Shown here: piece after piece, positions 27,254 through 33,642 of the stretch
Layout of the letters: every line of letters begins with the position of its first letter
Numbering within the stretch: position 1 is the stretch's first letter
Assembly: GCF_001302565.1 (NCBI RefSeq)
Contig: NZ_CP012750.1
Location: 2,666,001 to 2,730,000, forward strand
From: Glutamicibacter halophytocola
Lineage (GTDB): Bacteria > Actinomycetota > Actinomycetes > Actinomycetales > Micrococcaceae
Length of the DNA: 64,000 nt
Direction: 5' to 3'
Notes under the pieces: model-generated
What the model was told of the DNA's origin: nothing
The model's input: only the letters and a program-made list of their open reading frames with translations
The model's database searches: none
Position numbers and translations under genes: made by a program

Positions 27254-27362
27254 GGCCACCCAGAACATCGTGCGCAGCGTCTTCTACAGCACAGTCTTCA
27301 TCATCATGGTTACCGTTCCCCAGGCCATCGCACAAGCGGTAGGAGCACCCATTGCATATTGA
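27246..27362 (+). CDS. 38-aa single-span membrane peptide
   Basis: ATG 27246 overlaps the end of the previous gene and reads MHKATQNIVRSVFYSTVFII through a hydrophobic helix to TGA 27360-27362, overlapping the next gene. Tight overlaps on both sides support translation. Function unknown; small satellite membrane peptides can be holin-like or interference factors, but nothing here shows that. Confidence 0.45.
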   Translation: MHKATQNIVRSVFYSTVFIIMVTVPQAIAQAVGAPIAY

Positions 27363-27555
27363 GCCGAAGGCGCTCATCGAAGGCGTGCACGTAGTAGTTG
27401 TGGAAGTCGATAAACCCGACAGCCTGCACTACAAGCGGCGCACCTACTTCAACTTGCCCAGCGCACAACGAGCAGTAGACCGCGCCACCGAACGCGGACA
27501 ATCCGCAAAGCTGATCCTCTGCAAACTAGTCCCAGCAGGTGAACCAGATGACTGA
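27352..27555 (+). CDS. small element protein
   Basis: A 67-aa protein from a TTG at 27352, within the end of the 38-aa frame. It reads VVVVEVDKPDSLHYKRRTYF and SAQRAVDRATERGQSAKLIL: an alternating strand-helix pattern resembling a small ferredoxin-like domain. No family recognised. Its TGA overlaps the next gene's ATG region. Confidence 0.55.
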   Translation: MHIEPKALIEGVHVVVVEVDKPDSLHYKRRTYFNLPSAQRAVDRATERGQSAKLILCKLVPAGEPDD

Positions 27556-27763
27556 ATACTGGCAAGCCCTGAACCCTGAAGCATTCCACCAAGGGATGCT
27601 CCACGGCTACAAGCAGGGATATAAACACGGCATACAAGACGGCATCAGAGAATGCGACGAAGCCGACCAGCAAGCCCAAGAAGCATTCACCCGGCAAGCA
27701 GCCAGATCCGCAGCACAGGGCATAGAACTGCACGACGCAAGAATGAGGCTCATCGCCAGCTGA
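27548..27763 (+). CDS. small helical element protein
   Basis: A 71-aa protein from ATG 27548, overlapping the previous stop. Repeated HGYKQGYKHGIQDGI spacing gives an amphipathic, His/Gly/Lys-marked helix of the kind seen in several actinophage small proteins. It is the last gene before a terminator, closing the first right-hand operon of the element. A GTG at 27539 is an alternative start. Confidence 0.58.
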   Translation: MTEYWQALNPEAFHQGMLHGYKQGYKHGIQDGIRECDEADQQAQEAFTRQAARSAAQGIELHDARMRLIAS

Positions 27764-27793
27764 ATCTACCACCTAACCCATTCGAACTCACTT

Positions 27794-27835
27794 GAAGGCT
27801 CCCAGCACCACGCTGGGGGCCTTCGCTGTACCCGA
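27794..27835 (+). terminator. hairpin plus conserved tail, copy 1
   Basis: GAAGGCTCCCAGC pairs with GCTGGGGGCCTTC (one G-U) around ACCAC, followed by GCTGTACCCGA. The segment GCCTTCGCTGTACCCGA recurs with two changes after a second hairpin at 29984-30025, so the two boundaries share a punctuation element. Confidence 0.7.
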
Positions 27836-27854
27836 TCTCCAACACTTCATCCTT

Positions 27855-27899
27855 ATGAGCCCCGAGTGCTCATTGACCATCAGAGGAGCCATTGAATGA
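27855..27899 (+). CDS. possible 14-codon leader peptide before the DUF3987 gene
   Basis: ATG 27855 starts MSPECSLTIRGAIE and ends at TGA 27897-27899, overlapping the next ATG as ATGA. It could couple translation of the primase-like gene, but there is no clear ribosome binding site and it may be chance. Confidence 0.25.
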   Translation: MSPECSLTIRGAIE

Positions 27900-29230
27900 C
27901 TGTTTCCCCAGAGCAATGGGAACGTGAACAAGTCTTGTCGCATGAAGCCGAAGAAACCCCTGTCCACGTAGACAAGGAATGGCCCACCCTACGCCCAGAG
28001 GCATTCCACGGCATCGCAGGGGAGATCATCAACGGACTAGCTCCAACCACCGAAGCGGACCCCGCAGCGATGCTTGCAGACCTCCTAGCAACCTTCGGAT
28101 GGCTAATCGGAGCTGAAGAACAATCTGCCCACATGCTTGTCGCCAACTCGAAGCACCACGCACGGATCTGGCCCATCATCGTTGGAACCACTTCATCCGG
28201 TGCTAAGGGCACCAGCCACGGCGCAGTATGGCGCATCGTAGCCAAGTACCTGGAAACGGTACTGAACCCACCAATGCACAAGACAGGCCTATCCTCCGGT
28301 GAAGGACTTATCGAAGCCGTTCGGGATGAATCTGGGGATGACCCCGAGGCAAAGAACTACGAACCCGGCGTATTGGATAAAAGGCTATTCGTGATGGAAG
28401 ACGAAATAGCCCAGGTCTTCAAACGCTCCAACCGTGAAGGCTCAACTTTGGGTCCAACCCTACGCCTCGCCTACGACGGACGTGACCTGTCAGTGATGAA
28501 CCGAAAAGCCATCACAGCAACGGCACCGCATATCGTCATCGTTGGGCATATCAGCCCCGGTGAGCTGCAAGGCGTTGTGCGTTCAGGCGACGTGGACGGT
28601 GGGACGATGAACCGCTTCATCTATGTCTGTTCACGGCGTTCGAAACGGCTCCCGGACGGCGGTAACGCTCCACAGGACGTCATCAACGTATCGGCACAGG
28701 CAATGAGTGAAGCGGTAGACATAGCGCGTCGTGCTGGACGCATCGACATGAGCGCAGAGGCAAGAGTGCACTGGCGAAAGTCGTATGCGCGACTTACTGC
28801 CGACAGGCCAGACACGGTGCTAACCAAAGCTACTGGCCGACGTGCTCCCTCGGTGCTCAGGCTTGCCATGGTCTACTGCCTTTTCGACCAGCGAACCGTA
28901 ATCGAACCAGACGATCTTCGCGCAGCCGAAGCGCTCGAACAGTATTCAGTGGACAGCGCCAGGTACATCTTCGAAACGCATGTAGACAAAGGATCGAACG
29001 AGCACGGACGGCTGGCAGAGTTCATCCGGTCCGGAGGTGTCCAGGGGAAAAGCCGCGCAGAGATTTCCATCGATCTTTATAAGAGAAATCGGAAGTCCGC
29101 ACTGATTAGCGCCGACCTCGCAGCACTCATCGAACAGGGATCAGTAGTGCAAGTGGAGATGCCGACCGACGGCCGAAAGAAGATTGTTTTCTTCGCACGG
29201 GAACACTCGCAGCGAACGAAGAATACGTAA
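27896..29230 (+). CDS. DUF3987-type primase/helicase-like protein
   Basis: A 444-aa protein of the DUF3987 type, common in actinobacterial phages and islands and placed where primases lie. PIIVGTTSSGAKGTS near residue 100 resembles a modified Walker A, and RLFVMEDEIAQVF near 165 a Walker B. PHIVIVGHISPGEL and GTMNRFIYVCSRR (sensor/Arg-finger region) follow. The C-terminal quarter looks like a winged helix (KSRAEISIDLYKRN). It begins after CAGAGGAG. A repeat cluster lies just downstream, so it is probably the replication initiator of the element. Confidence 0.82.
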   Translation: MTVSPEQWEREQVLSHEAEETPVHVDKEWPTLRPEAFHGIAGEIINGLAPTTEADPAAMLADLLATFGWLIGAEEQSAHMLVANSKHHARIWPIIVGTTSSGAKGTSHGAVWRIVAKYLETVLNPPMHKTGLSSGEGLIEAVRDESGDDPEAKNYEPGVLDKRLFVMEDEIAQVFKRSNREGSTLGPTLRLAYDGRDLSVMNRKAITATAPHIVIVGHISPGELQGVVRSGDVDGGTMNRFIYVCSRRSKRLPDGGNAPQDVINVSAQAMSEAVDIARRAGRIDMSAEARVHWRKSYARLTADRPDTVLTKATGRRAPSVLRLAMVYCLFDQRTVIEPDDLRAAEALEQYSVDSARYIFETHVDKGSNEHGRLAEFIRSGGVQGKSRAEISIDLYKRNRKSALISADLAALIEQGSVVQVEMPTDGRKKIVFFAREHSQRTKNT

Positions 29231-29415
29231 TTACGAATTATGCCCGTAGATCCGCATGATCACGCGGTTCATTATTGCGTAATCGCTTACGAAGTTGGCT
29301 ACGAAGAATCCCACCTACGACTAACTTCGTAGCCAAGTTCGTGGCGTCCCACGAACAAAGAAACCCCGTAAATAAAGGGATGCAAGCCCTTCTTTCGTTC
29401 TTACGTATCTTTCGT
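29216..29415. repeat. ACGAA/TTCGT iteron-like cluster with 18-bp inverted repeat
   Basis: Nine ACGAA or TTCGT pentamers occur in 200 bases: ACGAA at 29216, 29233, 29289, 29301 and 29351; TTCGT at 29326, 29338, 29394 and 29411. Four of them form an 18-bp inverted repeat, 29289-29306 and 29325-29342, with one mismatch. The stretch is AT-rich compared with its surroundings and follows the primase-like gene directly. It looks like a replication origin or a strong regulatory site. Confidence 0.65.
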
Positions 29416-29445
29416 ACACATAGACATTCAAAGGACAGCATAACC

Positions 29446-29643
29446 ATGGATTCAAACAAAGGATTCAGGCCACAAGCCAAGCTGCACAAAAGGCCCTGGC
29501 TATTCAAGGACGGCACCAGTACACCCGGCATCGCGCTCATGCACCGGCACAAGGTACTAGCCCACATGACACCCGCCGAAGCCCGAGCAATAGCCGACAA
29601 ACTCCACGACTACGCAGACCAACTCGAACAGGACGAAACCTAA
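29446..29643 (+). CDS. small element protein with EAR-AD-LHD helix
   Basis: A 65-aa protein from ATG 29446 with AAAGGA upstream; the frame continues upstream through the repeat cluster but that part is unlikely to be coding. The C-terminal helix HMTPAEARAIADKLHDYADQ recurs in the proteins at 30931 and, more loosely, 30035. Its stop overlaps the next ATG (TAATG). Function unknown. Confidence 0.62.
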   Translation: MDSNKGFRPQAKLHKRPWLFKDGTSTPGIALMHRHKVLAHMTPAEARAIADKLHDYADQLEQDET

Positions 29644-29966
29644 TGGCACCAATCTACGGCGAAACCAAAAACGGTAAGAGGTACGTGCTCACGCCGGCAT
29701 CAGAAATCAAGCCACGCGCCGCAAAGCCAATCCCAAAGGCCCCGGCAATCGACGTTTGGAAGAACCGTAGTTATCCAGGTTGCTACATCATCGAAGTGCA
29801 ATGCCCACACTGTCCCAAGACTCATACTCACGGTTGGCTTGGGTCTGGGGATGACGGCGGGCATCGCGTGAGCCACTGCGGACAAGATGACAAGCCTAAT
29901 CCCGGCTACTACATCGAGATCCCGGCTGGCTGGCACAGCAAGTATCCAGGCAAGCTCTCCAGCTAA
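29643..29966 (+). CDS. small zinc-ribbon-like protein
   Basis: A 107-aa protein overlapping the previous stop codon. VQCPHCPKTHTHGWLG followed by HRVSHCG offers a CxxC plus His/Cys set fitting a small zinc-binding domain seen in many actinophage proteins. N-terminal MAPIYGETKNGKRYVL and C-terminal GYYIEIPAGW flank it. Role unknown; DNA binding is possible. Confidence 0.62.
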   Translation: MAPIYGETKNGKRYVLTPASEIKPRAAKPIPKAPAIDVWKNRSYPGCYIIEVQCPHCPKTHTHGWLGSGDDGGHRVSHCGQDDKPNPGYYIEIPAGWHSKYPGKLSS

Positions 29967-29983
29967 CGCCCCACCTTCCACAC

Positions 29984-30025
29984 AAGGCGGTCACTAAACA
30001 CGGTGGCCGCCTTTGCCGTACCCGA
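29984..30025 (+). terminator. hairpin plus conserved tail, copy 2
   Basis: AAGGCGGTCA pairs with TGGCCGCCTT around CTAAACACGG, followed by GCCGTACCCGA. It repeats the layout and tail of 27794-27835. Confidence 0.65.
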
Positions 30026-30034
30026 AAGTTTCCA

Positions 30035-30172
30035 ATGATCGACCCCTATAACCGTGAGCAGGTCATCAAGCTACTGCGCCGCAGCGCCGACCACATCGCC
30101 CAAGGCATCACGAATAACCAACTACACACTGAGCTTCACCAGCTCAGTGACCACCTAGAACAGGAAGACTAA
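30035..30172 (+). CDS. 45-aa helical element protein
   Basis: ATG 30035 reads MIDPYNREQVIKLLRRSADH and ends LHQLSDHLEQED at TAA 30170-30172. It starts 9 bases after the second punctuation hairpin and ends 3 bases before the next gene. The end resembles the helix of the 29446 and 30931 proteins (LHD-AD-LEQ). Too short to classify. Confidence 0.5.
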   Translation: MIDPYNREQVIKLLRRSADHIAQGITNNQLHTELHQLSDHLEQED

Positions 30173-30175
30173 ACC

Positions 30176-30922
30176 ATGAGTTTGCAGCGTAATCAGAATG
30201 ACGGAAACCTGAAAGATATTCTTCGTCGTTTGTACCGGTTGGAGCGTCAGTCACCGTTGGCTCACTCGGCCATCGGCCGTGAAGGCCTTGAAGTCTACGA
30301 CGGCGGCTGGATCCGCATTCTCAATGGTGGCTTGCAGGTCATTGGTACGGCGACCATTTCCGGCACGCTGGATGTTACGGGAACGACGAACCTGAAGGGT
30401 CAGACCTCAGTCACGGGGCCAATGGAGATCTCCGGAACAACAAACATCACCGGAAACACGAACATCCTGGGTGAGTTGAATGTGACCGGCCCGACCACAC
30501 TGGACGGGGTACTCGACATTGGTGGAGACACCACAATCACCGGGACGCTGTCAGTGGACGGGCCAACCACGATCTCCGGCAAGCTCGACGTTACCGGGGC
30601 AATGTCAACAAAGGGGACGCTCTCGGTCGAAGGTGTAACAACGCTCAAGAACGACCTGAACGTGACTACTGGCGGAAAGATCAAAGCCGGGAACCTGGAA
30701 ATCGAACCGGCCAACGGCGGCCAGATCAACTTCACCGGAGGCTCACTATCAGCTGGCCAGTTCGGTGCACTGCTCAACAACACCACAGCAGTTGAACTGC
30801 AAGCACCAACAGTGAAGCTCAACACCAGCAACGTCAATATAAACAGCCTGCCAACCAAACCAGCGTCAGAGCTAACCCCCGTAGGCATCGACAGCGCTGG
30901 CCGACTACACCGAATCGCATAG
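30176..30922 (+). CDS. beta-repeat tail-fibre-like protein
   Basis: A 248-aa protein: a helical N-terminus (DILRRLYRLERQSPL) about residues 13-28, then from about 45 to 170 a run of short T-x-I/L/V-x-G repeats (GTLDVTGTTNLKG, GPMEISGTTNITG, GTLSVDGPTTISG), and a C-terminal NTSNVNINSLPTKPASEL tail. The repeats fit a trimeric beta-helix or fibre as in phage minor tail proteins. No other tail gene is in the element. Codon use shifts from T-ending in the first 50 codons to C-ending later, so it may be a fusion. Confidence 0.62.
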   Translation: MSLQRNQNDGNLKDILRRLYRLERQSPLAHSAIGREGLEVYDGGWIRILNGGLQVIGTATISGTLDVTGTTNLKGQTSVTGPMEISGTTNITGNTNILGELNVTGPTTLDGVLDIGGDTTITGTLSVDGPTTISGKLDVTGAMSTKGTLSVEGVTTLKNDLNVTTGGKIKAGNLEIEPANGGQINFTGGSLSAGQFGALLNNTTAVELQAPTVKLNTSNVNINSLPTKPASELTPVGIDSAGRLHRIA

Positions 30923-30930
30923 GAACAAAA

Positions 30931-31248
30931 ATGAGCTTTGACCGCCCGCCCTACATCGGCCAGGTACGCATTCAAGACTGGATCACCAAAGACAAACAGC
31001 GCATCAACGGCATCCAGCTACGTGGCGCAATGGGACTAGCCGCCCACCTAACCGCCGACGAAGCCCGAACCCTGGCAGACACCCTGCACGATATGGCCGA
31101 CCGGCTGGACGCTCCACCAGCAACCACCACAGCCCCGCCAGCGCGACAACAGACACCCTGCGGACTATCCACGCTCTACACATCGCAGACGCTCACAGAC
31201 GCATCAGGCGACCCCGAACAGCCACTACCGGCAACCCCAGCAGACTAA
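30931..31248 (+). CDS. small element protein with EAR-AD-LHD helix
   Basis: A 105-aa protein with AAHLTADEARTLADTLHDMA, close to HMTPAEARAIADKLHDYA of the 29446 protein, so the two are paralogues. A Pro/Thr/Ala-rich, probably disordered tail follows (PPATTTAPPARQQTP). It starts 8 bases after the fibre-like gene. Function unknown. Confidence 0.6.
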   Translation: MSFDRPPYIGQVRIQDWITKDKQRINGIQLRGAMGLAAHLTADEARTLADTLHDMADRLDAPPATTTAPPARQQTPCGLSTLYTSQTLTDASGDPEQPLPATPAD

Positions 31249-31256
31249 GGAACAAC

Positions 31257-31382
31257 ATGGGCAAGCAAAAGCACGACATCGGCCACCAGAAACGACTCAA
31301 GAACAAAGCCGAAAAACGACGGCTCGAAGATCTCAAACGGGCCGAATGGCTCGCCAAAAACGAATGGAAGAAGGACCGATGA
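31257..31382 (+). CDS. 41-aa basic element peptide
   Basis: ATG 31257 after TAAGGAACAAC reads MGKQKHDIGHQKRLKNKAEK and is strongly Lys/Arg-rich to the end (KNEWKKDR). The TGA overlaps the next ATG (ATGA), supporting translation. It probably binds nucleic acid; no family is recognised. Confidence 0.55.
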   Translation: MGKQKHDIGHQKRLKNKAEKRRLEDLKRAEWLAKNEWKKDR

Positions 31383-31576
31383 CAAGCCTCGAAGACGCAT
31401 TCAAAGAAGCCGGCGAACAATACGCCGCCCAGCTACGACAGCGCGGACAAGACACCACCACCACCGGCGCGGCATGGCTCAAAGACAAAATCGACAACCT
31501 CGAAGAACCCGAGCAGCCCATGACCAACACCGCCAACAACAGCGACGACTTCAACCGATTCTTCGGCATCAACTAA
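31379..31576 (+). CDS. 65-aa acidic element protein
   Basis: Begins at ATG 31379 inside the ATGA overlap with the previous basic peptide. It reads MTSLEDAFKEAGEQYAAQLR with an acidic, Asn/Thr-rich C-terminus. The acidic-basic pairing of neighbours is noticeable but unproved as a partnership. Confidence 0.52.
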   Translation: MTSLEDAFKEAGEQYAAQLRQRGQDTTTTGAAWLKDKIDNLEEPEQPMTNTANNSDDFNRFFGIN

Positions 31577-31593
31577 CCCAAAGGGGAAACAAC

Positions 31594-32445
31594 ATGAGCA
31601 CCACCTACTTCAACCGCCCAGCAACCCACCAGCTCAACCAGTTCGCACGCATCAACGACGCATACACCCTGGCAGGACTAACCCCGCCAACCTATGTGGA
31701 AGAACTCAAGCGCACCATCGCCAACGCCCCCACCGTGCAACAGGAAGCCGCCAGCATCGCCCGCGAAGCCCTCGAAGCCGACGACGCTACAGAGTTCTAT
31801 GAAGAAGCGCTCACCCGTATCCAGCGAGCACAGGCCGCCGACGTACTCAAGAACGCCTTCGCCCAAAACATCCAGTCAGCACTCGACAGCAAAGCGCACC
31901 ACTACCGCGCCACCGCAGCCGAAGAACTGGCACCACAGATCGCCAAGCAAACCAAGGCACTCGCCACCGCCGCCAAGAAACTACCAGCCGGCAATCCGCT
32001 CGACATGGCCGCCAACATCGAAGCCGGCACCGGCACCGAATACAAAACCGCCCGCGACACCCTCGCAGTACTCGGCACCTACGCCGCCATCTACCCACAA
32101 GGCACACCAACAGATGGAGTCCCAACCGCAGTGCACGCTGTCCTTCCAATAGTTGAACTGCCCAAGGCAACCATCGAACGCATCAAGCCAGGACTCAACG
32201 ACCTCGCACCAGTACCATCCAACAGCACACAGCTCACCGGCACCCACACCATCCGACGCATCGCCAACGACCTCGCCCTCAACACGGACGACACCCTCGC
32301 ACGCATCGCAGCAGGACACTACGACGGAGCAAGCATCAGCTTCGCCAACCCAACCGAACTGAACGCACGACGAGCCAACGCGCAGAACGCCTTCAAGAGG
32401 ACCACTGACAAGCACGACACCACTAACAGCATGGTCGCAATCTAG
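31594..32445 (+). CDS. 283-aa helical element protein of unknown function
   Basis: ATG 31594 follows AAAGGGGAAACAAC, a strong ribosome binding site; an in-frame extension to 31474 overlaps the previous gene and is rejected. The protein is Ala-rich and helical (REALEADDATEFYEEALTRI, DVLKNAFAQNIQSALDSKAH), with a more mixed second half (AVLGTYAAIYPQGTPTD). Such composition is common in phage scaffold-like proteins, but there is no motif to support that name. It is the last gene before a hairpin. Confidence 0.62.
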   Translation: MSTTYFNRPATHQLNQFARINDAYTLAGLTPPTYVEELKRTIANAPTVQQEAASIAREALEADDATEFYEEALTRIQRAQAADVLKNAFAQNIQSALDSKAHHYRATAAEELAPQIAKQTKALATAAKKLPAGNPLDMAANIEAGTGTEYKTARDTLAVLGTYAAIYPQGTPTDGVPTAVHAVLPIVELPKATIERIKPGLNDLAPVPSNSTQLTGTHTIRRIANDLALNTDDTLARIAAGHYDGASISFANPTELNARRANAQNAFKRTTDKHDTTNSMVAI

Positions 32446-32465
32446 CAGTCAGATCGCACACAAAC

Positions 32466-32494
32466 GGCGGGGGAACCATAACGGAACCCCCGCC
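32466..32494 (+). terminator. terminator after the 283-aa gene
   Basis: GGCGGGGG pairs with CCCCCGCC around a 13-base loop, 21 bases after the stop codon; no U tract. The following 240 bases to 32741 hold a TTGACA at 32615 and no convincing gene. Confidence 0.6.
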
Positions 32495-32741
32495 AAACCA
32501 TGCACCAAACACCAGCACAAGCAGACCAAACCCCAGCGAAACACCATCAAACCCGCAACAAACAGGGCGCGAACAGCACGCAAGCCAACACCAGCATGAC
32601 AACGAGCAAAAGCCGTGTTGACAAGGCGAAACACCCCACCGGGGGTCACCTCCGCACCTCGGCCTCGGAACCGCCGGAGAGGTCAGCGCCAACTTTGGTG
32701 TGCAGATAGCCTCAACGACAACACTTTGAAAGTAGGAATTT

Positions 32742-33110
32742 ATGCCTGGACCATCGGCAAATCCTTTGAAACCTAATAGCCGTAGGCATCGCGGCAATAC
32801 GCGTTCTACGGGCCTTATTGAGCTACCGGCTGAGGGTTGCACGCTACCAGTTCCGAAGCTGCCAGCGGGCCGTAAATGGAGCAGTGAGGAACGGAAGCTT
32901 TGGCGTAACTTGTGGGGATCTCCGCAGGCTACGCAGTGGGATGACAGTTTCATGCCGTCGGTTGCCGCGTATATCTGCCATGCGACGGCTGTTTACGAGG
33001 GTACGGCTTCGGCGTGGCAGGCTCAGGAAATGCGGCACCTTGGGCATCAGCTTGGGCTCACGCCTTCGGGAATGTTGGCTCTAGGTTGGATTGTGATCAC
33101 GGATGAGTAG
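32742..33110 (+). CDS. phage terminase small subunit-like protein
   Basis: A 122-aa protein. After a basic N-terminus (NSRRHRGNTRS) it reads LPKLPAGRKWSSEERKLWRN and then a Trp-rich helical body ending HQLGLTPSGMLALGW. This pattern resembles actinophage small terminases, which recognise the packaging site. No large terminase follows. T-ending codons set it apart from the C-ending codons of 31257-32445, implying a separate origin. In satellites an own TerS redirects helper packaging. The family call needs a profile search. Confidence 0.6.
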   Translation: MPGPSANPLKPNSRRHRGNTRSTGLIELPAEGCTLPVPKLPAGRKWSSEERKLWRNLWGSPQATQWDDSFMPSVAAYICHATAVYEGTASAWQAQEMRHLGHQLGLTPSGMLALGWIVITDE

Positions 33111-33363
33111 CCGGCGGCTTGCCAGGGCGCGGCGTAATCCGTCGTTTGAGCGTCCGCAGGATCAGGACCCTTCGCGGAGCTCTTTCCAGGCTATCGAGCA
33201 TCCCCGTTTAGGGCATGTTGTGCTGCGTTGGCAGGGAGGAAAGATTCAGCGGATCAGGACTGAGCACCCGCCTTTTCGTGAGACTGGGCAGAACTTTTTC
33301 GGCCCGTTATCTACGCATGGCAGGTTTGAGCAGGTCTTGGAAATGCTGGGCATCATTGAGTGA
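33103..33363 (+). CDS. small basic element protein
   Basis: An 86-aa protein whose ATG overlaps the end of the TerS-like gene. RRLARARRNPSFERPQ at the start is very basic; HVVLRWQGGKIQRIRTEH suggests a small beta domain. The same T/G-ending codon style as the TerS-like gene suggests they arrived together. Function unknown. Confidence 0.58.
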   Translation: MSSRRLARARRNPSFERPQDQDPSRSSFQAIEHPRLGHVVLRWQGGKIQRIRTEHPPFRETGQNFFGPLSTHGRFEQVLEMLGIIE

Positions 33364-33368
33364 CAGTT

Positions 33369-33400
33369 AGCGGCGGCATCCTTTACGGGGTGTCGCCGCT
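33369..33400 (+). terminator. right-end terminator of the element
   Basis: AGCGGCG pairs with CGCCGCT, followed by TTTCTTGTTT. It ends the rightward transcript before the att region. Confidence 0.8.
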
Positions 33401-33410
33401 TTTCTTGTTT

Positions 33411-33430
33411 AGTCCGCAGAAAGTCCGCAG
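33411..33430 (+). repeat. arm-type repeats, right end
   Basis: AGTCCGCAG at 33411-33419 and 33422-33430, the same pair and 11-base spacing as at 24424-24443. A related AGTTCG follows. They lie 108 bases inside the right att core. Confidence 0.65.
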
Positions 33431-33537
33431 AAAGTTCGTTCACACCCAGTTTCACCCAATAGCTACCAACCATAAAAACCCCGTAATCTAGAGGTTTTCA
33501 TAGCCTGCCATATACCCTCAACTACCCCTCAACCAAA

Positions 33538-33552
33538 CGTGAACTTCCGCTA
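33538..33552 (+). repeat. attachment site core, right
   Basis: Second copy of CGTGAACTTCCGCTA, in the same orientation as the yajQ end. Sequence to its right is chromosomal and holds the terminator that would have followed yajQ before insertion. Confidence 0.9.
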
Positions 33553-33578
33553 GGAACAGCACCGGCACCCTGTGTGCC

Positions 33579-33632
33579 AACAACATTGGAGGCGGCTTCC
33601 CACCGAAGTGGGAAGCCGCCTCCAATGTTGTT
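33579..33632. terminator. very long bidirectional terminator, htpX side
   Basis: A 25-bp perfect stem (33579-33603 with 33608-33632) and a CGAA loop, with TTTT on the right. Before integration this stood between convergent yajQ and htpX; the element now separates it from yajQ. Confidence 0.92.
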
Positions 33633-33642
33633 TTAAGGGCTC

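Larger units (their letters stand above)
24366..33552. mobile_element. 9.2-kb integrated phage-satellite-like element in yajQ
   Basis: Bounded by a 15-bp direct repeat. From left to right it holds a tyrosine integrase and XRE repressor (minus strand), a divergent excisionase, small genes, a DUF3987 primase/helicase-like gene, an iteron-like repeat cluster, several small proteins, a beta-repeat tail-fibre-like protein, a helical 283-aa protein, a TerS-like gene and a terminator. No portal, capsid, large terminase, lysis, conjugation or transposase gene is recognised. This matches the order of phage-inducible chromosomal islands (int, repressor, xis, primase, origin, terS) rather than a decayed prophage. 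Whether it is still mobile is unknown; integrase, att sites and excisionase all look intact. Confidence 0.85.

Noticed and set aside
32500..32709. 69-codon ORF in the element
   Set aside because: Thr/Gln-rich with no ribosome binding site, starts just after a hairpin, no conserved look; probably noncoding.
24366..33552. Conjugative element or transposon reading of the island
   Set aside because: No FtsK-like translocase, relaxase, transposase or terminal inverted repeats were seen.
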